DNA of 64,000 nt from an uncultured Bacilli bacterium (GCA_944332075.1 CALVJL010000003.1:62001-126000), one strand, 5' to 3'; positions 18,691 to 28,926 are shown, numbered from the stretch's first letter. Notes: generated from the sequence alone by a model not told the origin. Numbers and translations are program-made.

Positions 18691-19026
18691 TTATTCAATC
18701 CCCATCACCTTAACATTGACTGAGAACGGAATAAATTCCGTCATCGAAGAGATTGCATAAGCGACTTCTTCTTGAATAGCTAAGCAAACTTGATTGACAT
18801 TAGCTTCCGAGGAGATAATGACTTCGACGTCACAGTTTAGACGGTTATTTTCGATTTTACATTGAATTGGACGATGCAATAAAAATAAAAACTTTTCTGG
18901 GGATTTTTTTAATTTAACCCCTTTGATTTTTTCAATTGCAATGGAAACAATTTCATCAAAAACGTTATTGGCTATTGCCAAAGTTCCCCGTTTTGCATAA
19001 TTTTGAATGTAGACGTATTCTGCCAT
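18691..19026 (-). CDS. Asp23/Gls24 family envelope stress protein
   Basis: Small protein (111 residues) of the Asp23/Gls24 (DUF322) family, related to Bacillus YqhY, usually placed beside nusB and linked to envelope stress or lipid homeostasis. Characteristic are ANNVFDEIVSIAIEKIKGV at the start and VCLAIQEEVAYAISSMTEF towards the end. I chose ATG 19026 (MAEYVY), preceded by AGGTGA with 5-nt spacing; the longer GTG start overlaps that ribosome-binding site. A sigma-A promoter lies just upstream, so this heads the asp23-deoB group. Confidence 0.9.
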   Translation of the reverse strand: MAEYVYIQNYAKRGTLAIANNVFDEIVSIAIEKIKGVKLKKSPEKFLFLLHRPIQCKIENNRLNCDVEVIISSEANVNQVCLAIQEEVAYAISSMTEFIPFSVNVKVMGIE

Positions 19027-19043
19027 ATGTATCACCTGCTTTT

Positions 19044-19072
19044 ATTTTAAAAAATTATTTATAATGTTGCAA
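19044..19072 (-). promoter_or_regulatory. Candidate sigma-A promoter of the asp23-nusB-xseAB-recN-dinB-xerD-deoB operon
   Basis: On the minus strand TTGCAA (19072-19067), 17-nt spacer, TAAAAT (19049-19044), about 18 nt before the Asp23 ATG. The eight genes downstream run to deoB with gaps of at most about 30 bp and no terminator that I can see. Confidence 0.5.
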
Positions 19073-19086
19073 CTATTTGCGTGATT

Positions 19087-19575
19087 TTATAGATAAGTAA
19101 AATCACTATTATCGACATAGTATGCTTCGCGCGGAAGATTATCTCCGCTGATAAGAAATTTAAGGGAATCGCTCCTATCAGCAATTAGGTAAGTAATGCG
19201 AAAACCCCTAAGCGCAAAATTATTAGCGTCATTTTCTTCGCTTAAGGTAAACGAATCGGAAAAATATCCTAAATTTGCAGCTTGAACATTATCAGAAAGC
19301 GAATACGAAGCATTGACGACGATTAACTTTAAATCTTTAATTTCTAAATTTTTGTAAGTTATCAATAATGAAACATCATAATATCCGCTTTGCCTGCTTT
19401 CAAATGAGGTGACCGAGTAATTAAACGGCGCCTCGTCAAGCGATGAATAATCATTTTGATTAAGTAAAAATTGTAAATCGCTTTGATAAATATCCGCGTA
19501 ATTTTTGTCGGTTACGCGATAACCATTACAGGAAACCAACAAAACCAGTGATAATAAGTAAATAAGCTTCTTCAT
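19087..19575 (-). CDS. Putative lipoprotein of unknown function
   Basis: 162-residue protein with a lipoprotein signal: MKKLIYLLSLVLLVSC, a lysine-lysine start, a hydrophobic core and an LVSC lipobox with Cys16. The mature part is soluble, rich in Ser, Tyr and Asp, with no motif I recognise; the predicted strand-rich segments (YYDVSLLITYKNLEIKDLKLIVV) could form a small beta domain. I chose ATG 19575, right after the leuS stop, instead of a start eight codons earlier that overlaps leuS and has no signal-peptide logic. It is probably cotranscribed with leuS. Confidence 0.65.
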   Translation of the reverse strand: MKKLIYLLSLVLLVSCNGYRVTDKNYADIYQSDLQFLLNQNDYSSLDEAPFNYSVTSFESRQSGYYDVSLLITYKNLEIKDLKLIVVNASYSLSDNVQAANLGYFSDSFTLSEENDANNFALRGFRITYLIADRSDSLKFLISGDNLPREAYYVDNSDFTYL

Positions 19576-19576
19576 A

Positions 19577-21979
19577 CTATTTAGCGACAATATTAACAAT
19601 CTTATTCTTTACGACAATAACTTTTTTAATTTCTAAACCGGCTAATTTACCTTTAATTATTTCGTTATTTAAGGCAATTTCCTTCACTTCATCTTCTTGT
19701 TGATCGACTTTGATTTCAATTGTTGCCCGAAGTTTACCATTTACTTGGACACCAATGGTTATTGTTTGCTTAACTAGTTTATTTTCATCGTAAGTCGGCC
19801 ATTTCTGATAGTCAACTATCTCTGTTTCGCCTGTCATCTGGTAGAGTTCTTCACCTAAATGTGGGCAGACACAAGAAAGCATTTTAGCAAAATCCTTTAA
19901 ATATGGAACATATATTTCTTTAGCTTTATAGCAGTCGTTAATGAAAACCATCATTTGAGCTAAGGCCGTATTGAACTGCAAATTTTCAAAATCATGATCA
20001 ACCTTTTTAACTAAAAAGTTAAAGGAATAATCAAGCTCTCCATTATTTTCATTACTCCATTTATCGGTAAATTCTTTTTCACTATAGAGGCGGTATACGC
20101 GGTCTAAGAAGCGTTTAGCTCCGTCTAATCCGCTATTTGACCATGGAAGTGAGGCTTCTAATGGACCCATAAACATTTCATAGAAGCGTAAAGCATCAGC
20201 TCCATAACCCTTTACAATATCATCAGGATTGACGACGTTACCGCGAGATTTTGACATTTTCTCACCATTTTCACCAAGAATCATTCCTTGATGGAAAAGT
20301 TTTTTAAATGGTTCTTTGCATTTTACTACACCGATATCATAAAGGAATTTATGCCAGAAGCGAGCATATAAAAGGTGAAGAACCGCATGCTCAGCTCCGC
20401 CGATATATAAATCAACTGGTAACCAATGTTCAATTAATTTTGGATCAGCTAGAGCTTTAAGGTTGTGTGGATCGATATATCGAATATAATACCAGCACGA
20501 ACCAGCCCATTGCGGCATTGTATTAGTTTCTCTCCGACCCTTCATTCCGTCAATAGTAACTTCAAGCCAATTCTTAGCATGTGCTAACGGAGATTCGCCT
20601 TCTCTTGATGGGGCAAAATTATCAACTTCTGGTAAAGTTAATGGTAATTCATCTTCTGGAACGGCACGAATGGTTCCGTCTTCCATATGAATTAGAGGAA
20701 TTGGTTCGCCCCAATATCTCTGACGCGAAAAAAGCCAGTCGCGTAATTTATAATTAACTTTTCTTCTGCCTTGTTTTAATTCAATAAGTTTATCGGTTAT
20801 CGCTTTCTTTGCTTCAGCGATATTCATTCCGTCAGCAAACGAAGAATTAATATGTTTTCCATCTCCCTCATATGCTTTTTCAGAAATATCACCTTCAATG
20901 ACCTTGCGAATAGGCAAATTATATTTTTTAGCGAATTCGTAGTCGCGTTGATCATGGCTTGGTACTGCCATAACGGCACCAGTACCATAACTAGCTAAAA
21001 CGTAATCACCGATATAAACCGGAACTTCTTCCCCATTAATTGGATTTATGCAATATGCACCAGTAAAGACGCCAGTTTTATCTTTATTTAAATCCGTACG
21101 TTCCATATCGGATTTGGTTTGACATCTTTTGATATATTCATCAACAGCAGCTTTTTGCTCTGGTGTAGTGATTTTTTCAACTAATGGATGTTCCGGCGCT
21201 AAGACACAATACGAGCACCCGAATAAAGTATCCGCTCTCGTTGTAAAGACAGTAAAAATATAATTTGTACCTTTAACTTTGAAATCAACTTCTGTACCTT
21301 CGCTGCGGCCAATCCAGTTTCGTTGCATTTCTAATGTCGATTGCGGCCAATCTAATTCATCTAAGCCTTCCAATAACTTATCAGCATAAGCTGTAATTTT
21401 TAAAACCCATTGACGCATTGGCTTTCTGATAACCGGGAATCCACCGCGTTCACTCTTGCCATCAATAACTTCTTCATTAGCCAAGACAGTTCCTAAATCT
21501 GGACAGTAATTAACAGGGACATAACGAACTTCAGCTAATCCTTTTTCATACATTTTTAAAAAGATCCACTGCGTCCATTTATAATAATCCTCATCAGTTG
21601 TTCTTATTTCCTTACTCCAGTCATAAGAAAAACCTAACATCTGCATTTGCTCGCGGAAATGGTCGATGTTTTTATAAGTAAATTCTTTTGGATGATGACC
21701 GGTTTTTAAAGCGAATTGTTCTGCTGGTAAACCAAAAGCATCAAAACCCATTGGATGCAAAACATTGAAGCCTTTCATTCTTTTCATTCTCGCGACGATA
21801 TCGGTCGCAGTATATCCTTCTGGATGTCCGACATGTAATCCTTGTCCTGATGGATATGGAAACATATCTAGCACATAATATTTCGGTTTAGAAAAATCAT
21901 AGACATCGCAAAAATAGGTTTGGTGATCAGCCCAGTATTTTTGCCATTTTTTTTCAATATTTTGATAATCGTAACCCAT
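19577..21979 (-). CDS. leuS: Leucyl-tRNA synthetase
   Basis: Charges tRNA-Leu. Class I signatures: the HIGH-type [21 protein letters not shown] (about residues 42-62) and [10 protein letters not shown] (about 575-584). The CP1 editing domain is present ([44 protein letters not shown]). At 800 residues it matches bacterial LeuRS. GGAGGT lies before the ATG. It has its own promoter; I did not find a T-box in the short leader, unlike valS. Confidence 0.97.
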   Translation of the reverse strand: MGYDYQNIEKKWQKYWADHQTYFCDVYDFSKPKYYVLDMFPYPSGQGLHVGHPEGYTATDIVARMKRMKGFNVLHPMGFDAFGLPAEQFALKTGHHPKEFTYKNIDHFREQMQMLGFSYDWSKEIRTTDEDYYKWTQWIFLKMYEKGLAEVRYVPVNYCPDLGTVLANEEVIDGKSERGGFPVIRKPMRQWVLKITAYADKLLEGLDELDWPQSTLEMQRNWIGRSEGTEVDFKVKGTNYIFTVFTTRADTLFGCSYCVLAPEHPLVEKITTPEQKAAVDEYIKRCQTKSDMERTDLNKDKTGVFTGAYCINPINGEEVPVYIGDYVLASYGTGAVMAVPSHDQRDYEFAKKYNLPIRKVIEGDISEKAYEGDGKHINSSFADGMNIAEAKKAITDKLIELKQGRRKVNYKLRDWLFSRQRYWGEPIPLIHMEDGTIRAVPEDELPLTLPEVDNFAPSREGESPLAHAKNWLEVTIDGMKGRRETNTMPQWAGSCWYYIRYIDPHNLKALADPKLIEHWLPVDLYIGGAEHAVLHLLYARFWHKFLYDIGVVKCKEPFKKLFHQGMILGENGEKMSKSRGNVVNPDDIVKGYGADALRFYEMFMGPLEASLPWSNSGLDGAKRFLDRVYRLYSEKEFTDKWSNENNGELDYSFNFLVKKVDHDFENLQFNTALAQMMVFINDCYKAKEIYVPYLKDFAKMLSCVCPHLGEELYQMTGETEIVDYQKWPTYDENKLVKQTITIGVQVNGKLRATIEIKVDQQEDEVKEIALNNEIIKGKLAGLEIKKVIVVKNKIVNIVAK

Positions 21980-22018
21980 CGGGAAACCTCCAATTCTACA
22001 ACATTATTTAACTAACTT

Positions 22019-22047
22019 AGTATAAAATAAACCTCTTTATTATTCAA
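22019..22047 (-). promoter_or_regulatory. Candidate sigma-A promoter of leuS
   Basis: On the minus strand TTGAAT (22047-22042), 17-nt spacer, TATACT (22024-22019), about 40 nt before the leuS ATG. The -35 box overlaps the end of the preceding gene. Confidence 0.5.
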
Positions 22048-22957
22048 CTTGATTATCACTGCTTCCATCTTTACTGATAAAGACATTTTCTACATTTCTA
22101 ATCAGGGCAAACATTTTTTCATGGAAACTTCGCATACTTAGAATTTTCTTTTCAAAAATTTCTGATGATACACGGTGGAAAATTCCATCGACAAAAGTCA
22201 TTTTTAAATCTTTAACAAAGAGCAAAAGGTGCTCATCATCAAACACGAGATTGATTTTATGGTTAAAATAATTATCGATTTCAATAAATGATTTAATACC
22301 TCCATTATCCATAAAATCATAAATTTTATTACCTGAAGCATAGATATAAAAATTATCTGATAATGAATAAGACGCGAAACCATAAGCATTAAGAGCTTCA
22401 TTTTCATAATATTTTTTCGCATATACTTCCTCATCGCAAATTTGAAAGAAAAAGTTTGTCGCGACATTAAATTCAGAAATAAATATCATTCCGTATCCAG
22501 TTTTGACATGGTCATTATAACGCACGAGATAAATATCAAAAGATCTTTCACTAGTCGCATCGGAATAAGCCTCTAGATAGTAAAATTTTTTGAGAAAAAA
22601 TATTTTTTTTAAATAATTATCGCGTTCTTGATTAATGATAATGTTATTATCTAAAAGATATATCTCTTCAAGTTTGCATTCATTTAAGAAAATTTTTTTA
22701 TATTCATCAAGATAAATTTTATTAAGCCTTAATGCATAGAGGAATGCTGATAAAACAATTAAGATGGTAATCAAAGCAAAATATAAACTAACAAAATATA
22801 TTAACCCGTGAATAATTTCTCTTTTTTCTAGGTATTTGAGTAAAAAATATCCACCAAAAAGCAAGATGACGAAAATTACGATAAAAATCGATAGTTTTAG
22901 AAAAGAAAAAAACTTGATCCTATTTAATTGCTGAACGCGAACTTCATAGTTTTTCAT
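22040..22957 (-). CDS. Membrane protein, DUF3137-like, downstream of the JetABC genes
   Basis: 305 residues. A basic N-terminus is followed by two membrane helices (about residues 17-40 and 50-75), then a long cytoplasmic part with alternating strands. The pattern (about residues 120-250: YLVRYNDHVKTGYGMIFISEF, then ASYSLSDNFYIYASG and INLVFDDEHLLLFVKDLKM) recalls DUF3137 proteins, but I cannot confirm this. It ends beside the leuS promoter. It lies 54 bp after the small membrane protein that follows jetC, so membership of the jet operon is possible. It has no Toprim motif or other resemblance to JetD. Confidence 0.55.
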   Translation of the reverse strand: MKNYEVRVQQLNRIKFFSFLKLSIFIVIFVILLFGGYFLLKYLEKREIIHGLIYFVSLYFALITILIVLSAFLYALRLNKIYLDEYKKIFLNECKLEEIYLLDNNIIINQERDNYLKKIFFLKKFYYLEAYSDATSERSFDIYLVRYNDHVKTGYGMIFISEFNVATNFFFQICDEEVYAKKYYENEALNAYGFASYSLSDNFYIYASGNKIYDFMDNGGIKSFIEIDNYFNHKINLVFDDEHLLLFVKDLKMTFVDGIFHRVSSEIFEKKILSMRSFHEKMFALIRNVENVFISKDGSSDNQVE

Positions 22958-23011
22958 AACTCAATTATAGAAGATGCGTTTTAACATTTAAACAGAGATC
23001 AAGTATTTTAA

Positions 23012-23461
23012 TTAATCATTATATCGCGAATTATCGAGATTCTTTTTTCTTTTTTTCTTCTTTCTAACGAAGATTAAGCAGATGAGGAACAATCCGCCGT
23101 AGATAATTAGCATAAAATAATTATCCCAGGTGAGAAAGTTTGTCAACGGCTCAGTATTATTTAAGAAATTTCCAATAAATACGGCAAGAGCATTACTTAA
23201 GTAAGCATGAAATGTTGCTAATGGAAGAGAAATAGCATTTAATGCTTGATCTAAAAATGCCCCAATATGATTTAATCCTTTCAAATTATCAGTCAACACG
23301 CCGGTCGACGATAAATAATAAAGACCGTTTGAAAGGAAGAAAAGGAAGAAAAAGAACGTGAGAAAACGTGTTTTTTTGGCTATCACGACGATGAGAACCA
23401 TTAAAACAATCAATACGACAAGAAATATCAGACTATTTAATAAAAGGTCTAATCCATCCAT
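23012..23461 (-). CDS. Small three-helix membrane protein cotranscribed with jetC
   Basis: 149 residues with three strongly hydrophobic segments (about 8-28, 33-51 and 114-132) and a lysine/arginine-rich C-terminus right after the last helix, which by the positive-inside rule is cytoplasmic. The loop between helices 2 and 3 (about 60 residues) is only mildly polar. The AGGAGA ribosome-binding site overlaps the jetC stop codon and the ATG is 11 nt after it, so coexpression with jetC is likely. I recognise no family. It stands where type II Wadjet operons normally encode the JetD nuclease. Confidence 0.65.
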   Translation of the reverse strand: MDGLDLLLNSLIFLVVLIVLMVLIVVIAKKTRFLTFFFFLFFLSNGLYYLSSTGVLTDNLKGLNHIGAFLDQALNAISLPLATFHAYLSNALAVFIGNFLNNTEPLTNFLTWDNYFMLIIYGGLFLICLIFVRKKKKRKKNLDNSRYND

Positions 23462-23472
23462 AAGAGTATCTC

Positions 23473-26400
23473 CTATTCACCATGATACACGAATGGATCC
23501 ATATGCGAAACATTTTCTTGAGGTTTTCTTGTAACAACTAAGGTTCTATCAACAACAGTCGAGATATCGAGAACTTTCTCTGGTGGTGCTGAAATAATAA
23601 CCTGCAAGTCGAAATCTTTTAAAATCTTAATCGATTCAACGATTCTGTTACGGTCCATCTTTGAGAAGGCTTCATCGAATATGACTAATCTGATGCAGTT
23701 AGAAATATTCTTGTTGGCTTTTACGCGGTAAAGCTGCGAGAAGGAAGCTAAGATAGAAATATAGAATGGTGTTTGTGTTTCACCTCCGGAAGCCTTTTTA
23801 ATATTTCTCGCTAAGGAATAGACGGCTCCGTCTGGTTTCTTAACTTTCAAGTCGAAGATTAAATATGAGCGATAATCTGTGAATTTTTCAATATTTTGAG
23901 CGACTTGTTCAGCTTTATCTTTACCTTCTCCATCCGAGATTAAACGGAATAAGTTATCCATAACATCTTTATGTTTGAGTAAGAAAGCCTCGTCATCACT
24001 ATCAACATCAAGCAACATCTCATCGGTAATCATATTGTAATAATCAATATATTGTGGATTTGGTTGAATTGTGAATTCATAAGAGTCTTGGCCGAAATGG
24101 GCATCTTTTAAAGCTTCATTAAGTTCACCAATTTGTAAACGTGCCTGTTCAATAGCGGTTTTTAACTTAAAGATGAAATCATCCTTAAATTCTTTAGTAG
24201 CCTTTTGATGAGCATCTTCGATTTTGACTAAATATTGCGGAAGTTTAACATCGCGCAAAGTTGTTAATTCTCTTTCAAAATCATCATTATCTTCTTTAGT
24301 AATATCATAAGATAACTTATAGGTAATAACGTAAGAAGAACGGCGATCTTTCAATTGTTCATTAAGGTTTCTAATTCTGTTTTGAACTTTTGAGTAGATA
24401 TCATCATATTTCAAACGGATATCAGCTAACGATAGATTGCTAGCGAGTTCGCTATCAAAGGTTGGTTTGGCTGTTTGCTCGACCCATTCCTTATCAAATG
24501 AATTTTCAATTTCTTCCATATAAGCTGAAGACTTCTTCACTTCTTGTGGAATTTTTTCTTCTTTTGTGACTTTAATATTGTTCTGTAAAGCACCTTTTTC
24601 GAGGATTAATTCATTTTTCTGGTTGTTGAGTTGTTCAATATCCGTATCAATTCTCTTAATTTTTGTATCAGTAGTTTGAAGGTCTTGGCTTGTACCAGCT
24701 TTTAATTCTTCTTCGTACTGCTTAAGATTATTCTTCAATGAAGTAAGTAAATCGCTGCTATCGAGTTGATTAAGGCAAATCATCTGCTCTGATTGCGACA
24801 TAATATCGAGTTCTTTAGCCTCAGATAAAGTATCTACTAATTCTTTTAAAGCACCGATTGATTTAGCTTCTAAGTCGAGTTCCTTCATTCTTTGATCGCG
24901 GACTTCACGCGAAACAGATCTTCCTATCAATGGATAGCGATAAAGGCGATCTGGAATAACAAATGAAGCAAATGAACGATAACCAATGCAGGAAGGACAA
25001 ATACCATGTCCGGATTCTCTAGCTTCTTGGAAGGTTTCGCACTTCGTTAGTCTACCAATCAAGAAATTAGTATAGTCGCGCGCACCTTTATGATCAGTGA
25101 TGATTTCTTCAGCCAAAGAATTTTCTTCAGCTTCAAAATTATGTTGAGCTAATGCTCTTTCATCGACTAATCCTGTCCGGTGATAGCCGTTTCTCTTCAT
25201 AATGCCTGGCAATAATTTATTAGCGACTTCATAATATTTATCCTTAACGAATAAATTAAGCTTTTGAGCGGAAATAAAACCTTCGATTGCATTAATCCAG
25301 CGTTTATTGCGAATATCGACTAAATCAGCATAAATTAAGACATCAACTTTTTCATGGAAGTGATCTTCAAGAGCCAATTTTAATTGATTTCTAACATTGA
25401 GAAAGGCGTCATCATAATATTTGCCGCTGCTTGAAGTAACAAGTGTTTGCTTTTGCTGACTAATTCTATTGATAACCATGCCAATAGAAGATTTTAAAAC
25501 GCTATATTCTTCAATAACGACATTTTTAAAATCGCTTATTGACGATGAGAAGTTTTTGAATAATTCTGGTGTCAAAGAACCTGAATTTAAAGCTTCTTTT
25601 GTTGTCATTAACGCTTTATCAAGATTAGCGCATTCCAGTTCGAGATGTTTTAATGAATCTAATACTTTGTTATCGTCAGTATGCTCAGCAGAGCTCAAGC
25701 ATAGTGAATTAATCTTATTTTCATAATTGAGGAAATTATTAACATATGTGTTAATACGCGTATATAATGCCTGGAGATTTTCTTCAATCTCATGAACTTT
25801 TCTTTCAGCATCCTGATAAGATTTTCGTAAATCTTGAGTTAATTTATAGTTATCGTTAGAAAATTTATAGGCGATTAAGGTTTGTTTTTGTTCTTCAAGA
25901 GATTCAATATCGCTTTCGATTTCTCTAATTGAAGAATCAATTTCCGCGATTCTTTCCTCAGCGCGACTAATATCATTATGATAAGAAGCGATATAATCAG
26001 AAGAAATCTGTAAGAAAATTCTCTTTGAAATATATGATGCTAAAGACATTTCCTTACGCTTATCAACTATTTGCTGATAAATATTATGAATCTCCTCAAG
26101 AGATCTAATTTTAACCATCATCTCATCAGCTTCAATTTTTAAGCGTTCATATGAGGTAATATTTGATTTCATTGATTCGATGTTAATGTCATTAGGAACA
26201 TCGCAAACATATTCGGTGATAAAAGATTCAATATTGGTGATAGGAATAAATGAGACCGCCTTTTTAAAGAGCGAGAAATACTTTTCCTTAAGATTACCAA
26301 ATTTTTCTTTAATAACTTCTTGGTATTGCGCGTTTGAATCGCAGAAAATAAATTTATCGCTATCATAATTTGCAGCAAAGTACTCTTGTAAAGTCTTTTG

Positions 26401-26841
26401 CGACATCGGAACGCGATCAATTAAGAAATGGTTTTCTGGGAATTTATCTTCAAGGTAGAAAAAACGATGCTGTTCAGATCCATCATCGAAAACATCAAAA
26501 ACGACACCGACAGTGAATGGTTGATTCAAGACATCATCAAAAAATTCAAGAGCGATATAGGAAGTAAAACGGCCCGTTCTTAAGAATTTTGTCGATCCAT
26601 CTTCATTATCACCAACTTCACAGCGCAAATATCCTTTTAAAGTACGACCAGATTTTTCATTAGCTGCTTTGTTAAAAGACCGACCATACGTATCGCCGAG
26701 CAAAACAACTTGCATAGCATCGATAACAGTCGACTTACCAGCTGCATTAACACCGGTTAAAAAGTTTAACATGCCGAATTCAACTTCAATATTTTGAAAA
26801 TAGTGCCAGTTGATCAGACGCAATTTAGTTAATTTTTTCAT
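23473..26841 (-). CDS. jetC: JetC/MksB-like SMC ATPase of a Wadjet-type condensin
   Basis: Large SMC-like protein (1122 residues), the motor of a JetABC/MksBEF complex that extrudes DNA loops. The N-terminal head carries FLTGVNAAGKSTVIDAM (Walker A Lys36), the C-terminal head KKASGGETQTPFY (ABC signature, 1018-1021) and RLVIFDEAFSKMD (Walker B, Asp1056-Glu1057). Between them are two long coiled-coil stretches. A hinge-like middle region holds Cys601, His612, Cys615 and Cys618 (HGICPSC), a possible zinc site. It overlaps jetB by 4 nt. In known Wadjet systems the complex senses closed circular DNA and JetD cuts it. JetD is absent here, so a chromosome-organising role is equally possible. Confidence 0.88.
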   Translation of the reverse strand: MKKLTKLRLINWHYFQNIEVEFGMLNFLTGVNAAGKSTVIDAMQVVLLGDTYGRSFNKAANEKSGRTLKGYLRCEVGDNEDGSTKFLRTGRFTSYIALEFFDDVLNQPFTVGVVFDVFDDGSEQHRFFYLEDKFPENHFLIDRVPMSQKTLQEYFAANYDSDKFIFCDSNAQYQEVIKEKFGNLKEKYFSLFKKAVSFIPITNIESFITEYVCDVPNDINIESMKSNITSYERLKIEADEMMVKIRSLEEIHNIYQQIVDKRKEMSLASYISKRIFLQISSDYIASYHNDISRAEERIAEIDSSIREIESDIESLEEQKQTLIAYKFSNDNYKLTQDLRKSYQDAERKVHEIEENLQALYTRINTYVNNFLNYENKINSLCLSSAEHTDDNKVLDSLKHLELECANLDKALMTTKEALNSGSLTPELFKNFSSSISDFKNVVIEEYSVLKSSIGMVINRISQQKQTLVTSSSGKYYDDAFLNVRNQLKLALEDHFHEKVDVLIYADLVDIRNKRWINAIEGFISAQKLNLFVKDKYYEVANKLLPGIMKRNGYHRTGLVDERALAQHNFEAEENSLAEEIITDHKGARDYTNFLIGRLTKCETFQEARESGHGICPSCIGYRSFASFVIPDRLYRYPLIGRSVSREVRDQRMKELDLEAKSIGALKELVDTLSEAKELDIMSQSEQMICLNQLDSSDLLTSLKNNLKQYEEELKAGTSQDLQTTDTKIKRIDTDIEQLNNQKNELILEKGALQNNIKVTKEEKIPQEVKKSSAYMEEIENSFDKEWVEQTAKPTFDSELASNLSLADIRLKYDDIYSKVQNRIRNLNEQLKDRRSSYVITYKLSYDITKEDNDDFERELTTLRDVKLPQYLVKIEDAHQKATKEFKDDFIFKLKTAIEQARLQIGELNEALKDAHFGQDSYEFTIQPNPQYIDYYNMITDEMLLDVDSDDEAFLLKHKDVMDNLFRLISDGEGKDKAEQVAQNIEKFTDYRSYLIFDLKVKKPDGAVYSLARNIKKASGGETQTPFYISILASFSQLYRVKANKNISNCIRLVIFDEAFSKMDRNRIVESIKILKDFDLQVIISAPPEKVLDISTVVDRTLVVTRKPQENVSHMDPFVYHGE

Positions 26842-27464
26842 TCTGCATCCTCCATAATTTCTTCATCCGGAAGCGATTCAACTTGTTTGTAAAGGCTTTG
26901 AATAACTTCATAATCAACCACAAATGCAATTGAAGGATTAATATAGAAAGTTAAATTTTTCTCATAAAAATCCCCGCTTATTCTCGTAATAATATTATGT
27001 TGCTCTAAAAAGCGATATGACGATTCAAGTGATGAATAAGATACTCTCTTATCTTGACGAATTAAATGCATATTTATCAAACACTGCATCAACTCATGGC
27101 TAGTAAAGCGGACAACTTGATTAAGCGCATCATCATTATTTTGAGTTTCGTAAACATACCTCAAAGCAAAAATAACTAAAGAAGTTTTTAAATCTAATTT
27201 CAAATGATTTTCTTCATATTCATTTTTAATCGAAATTACCCCGCGCGATGAGTCTTTATTTACAATCCAACCTGATAAAGAAAGATAATTTGAAACTAAA
27301 TCGAGGTGGCGTTCAATAAAGGAATATTCTTTGCTCGCCCGCATCATTTTAGCATTGCGGTCATAGTAATCTCTAAGAATGAAACTTTTCAACATCAAAG
27401 TATTGACCACATGGGCGAATTCTTCTTTTTCAACATTTCGCAATTGTTCGTATTCTTCTAGCAT
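26838..27464 (-). CDS. jetB: JetB/MksE-like subunit (DUF4194)
   Basis: 208-residue winged-helix kleisin partner of the KITE/MksE type. Typical JetB features are the N-terminal FAHVVNTLMLKSFILRDYYDRN, the middle ALRYVYETQNND and RFTSHELMQCLINMHLIRQDKRVSYSSLESSYRFLEQHNIITRI, and the acidic tail. I chose ATG 27464 (MLEEYEQL) because AGGAGA sits 8 nt upstream; the TTG two codons earlier overlaps the jetA stop. It overlaps jetC by 4 nt and follows jetA by 2 nt, so the three subunits are tightly coupled. Confidence 0.85.
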   Translation of the reverse strand: MLEEYEQLRNVEKEEFAHVVNTLMLKSFILRDYYDRNAKMMRASKEYSFIERHLDLVSNYLSLSGWIVNKDSSRGVISIKNEYEENHLKLDLKTSLVIFALRYVYETQNNDDALNQVVRFTSHELMQCLINMHLIRQDKRVSYSSLESSYRFLEQHNIITRISGDFYEKNLTFYINPSIAFVVDYEVIQSLYKQVESLPDEEIMEDAE

Positions 27465-27466
27465 CG

Positions 27467-28897
27467 TCAATTCTCCTTCTTAGTATAGATATAATCTGGT
27501 GCGTTAACTTTATCATTGACATCGATGTTGACGTTTAATTCATCTTGACGATCCATATCGTAGAAACTAATCGGCGCTGTCGCTTTGATTGCTCCAAGCA
27601 TCAAATAGAGGAAATCATCAACATTATCAACTTTAAAATCGTGAACGTGTATTTGTTTTTTATCTTGGAAATTTTCTGCCATAAATTCCATGACTCTCTC
27701 ATCGGAATAACGCGCTGTCTCAGCCATTGCCATCGTCATTTGCGAATCATCGAAGATATGATCATCATCAGGTAAAGGCAGAGGATCAGAGAAAAACTTT
27801 TGATTTCTTTCATATGGTTTTCTAAGCGACCCTTCATCGTAATAACCTTGTGTGTAGAGTTTTATCGATGAACCAAATGCCCGAATAATATTTGGATAAG
27901 AAGAATTTTTATCCTGCTCATTTTTGGAAAGATTTCTAGCTAACACGGTAAATATCTTTTCAAGTTTACCCTTAACTGATTTATCGTGATTATTAAGGAA
28001 GATGACTTTATCAGCTGAAGCCTTAACATATTCTGACTGCGAGACATCAATATTATTAATTTCAGTAGAAAGTCGAAGATAAATATCTTGAATCCTAGTA
28101 ATCTTTTTTACTACGTCATCAGTAGCCTCTAATCGCGACTTGACCGACTTATTTTCTTTAAGGCATTGATCAATTAATTTTTCGCGGACTGTGTCAACTT
28201 CTAACCAGCGTTTTAAAATTGAAGAAATCGGTCCGTGGTAAAGCGTGATTGAATCATGTGTTTTTAATGGATGGTATATTGGGTCGACAACATCTTCACG
28301 GCAGATATCAAAATGCTGTTTAAGAACTTCGTTAGGCTCAAACATATCGCTGAGCTGCCGTTTATAAACTTTAATTGAATGATCGAGTTTAGCTACCTCA
28401 ATTGCTAAAGATTCTGTATTATTGTAAGCATTTTCTAGGGTTTTATACATCGATTCATCTTGATTATCGTCTTCGTATTTTAAATCGGCATATGTTGTAT
28501 GAACATAGCTAACATAATGATTTGCAGTAGTGTCGGCAAATTCATAAATCAGTTTTAACATATTAACCGAATATGAAGGTAGCAAGATATATTCAGTTCC
28601 GGTTTTCGTATCGTAATCGATATAAATCCAACCTGTTTCTATCAAGCGTTTAACAATCTGATTAGCTTTTGCACCAATTGAGGACTCGCTTTCAACACCA
28701 TCTTCTTCATCGACATAAGAATTTAAATCATCGCCGGAACGACTTTTTAATAATTCAACATAATCATTTTTTCTTATGCGCGCACGATAAAGATTTAATG
28801 CATCGTAAAGCACGATTAAAGCATCGCCATAAACGCCCTTGTTACGCGATGCTAAAATTGAAAAGAAATTATCCGGTAATTTTGCAAATAAATTCAT
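27467..28897 (-). CDS. jetA: JetA/MksF-like kleisin of a Wadjet-type condensin
   Basis: 476-residue kleisin-type subunit. The beginning LFAKLPDNFFSILASRNKGVYGDALIVLYDAL is the recognisable JetA N-terminus. A central helical region and a C-terminal segment (YLMLGAIKATAPISFYDM) follow. It ends with TGA, evidence for the standard code. The ribosome-binding site GGTGAT is close to the ATG. It is the first gene of jetA-jetB-jetC, the type II Wadjet order. The flanks (plsC upstream, leuS downstream) are housekeeping genes, not a defence island. Confidence 0.86.
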   Translation of the reverse strand: MNLFAKLPDNFFSILASRNKGVYGDALIVLYDALNLYRARIRKNDYVELLKSRSGDDLNSYVDEEDGVESESSIGAKANQIVKRLIETGWIYIDYDTKTGTEYILLPSYSVNMLKLIYEFADTTANHYVSYVHTTYADLKYEDDNQDESMYKTLENAYNNTESLAIEVAKLDHSIKVYKRQLSDMFEPNEVLKQHFDICREDVVDPIYHPLKTHDSITLYHGPISSILKRWLEVDTVREKLIDQCLKENKSVKSRLEATDDVVKKITRIQDIYLRLSTEINNIDVSQSEYVKASADKVIFLNNHDKSVKGKLEKIFTVLARNLSKNEQDKNSSYPNIIRAFGSSIKLYTQGYYDEGSLRKPYERNQKFFSDPLPLPDDDHIFDDSQMTMAMAETARYSDERVMEFMAENFQDKKQIHVHDFKVDNVDDFLYLMLGAIKATAPISFYDMDRQDELNVNIDVNDKVNAPDYIYTKKEN

Positions 28898-28926
28898 AGT
28901 ATCACCACTTTTAATATTACCCCTTT

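Noticed and set aside
26180-26368. Small + strand open frames inside jetC
   Set aside because: They are antisense shadows with no ribosome-binding site and no similarity that I can recognise.
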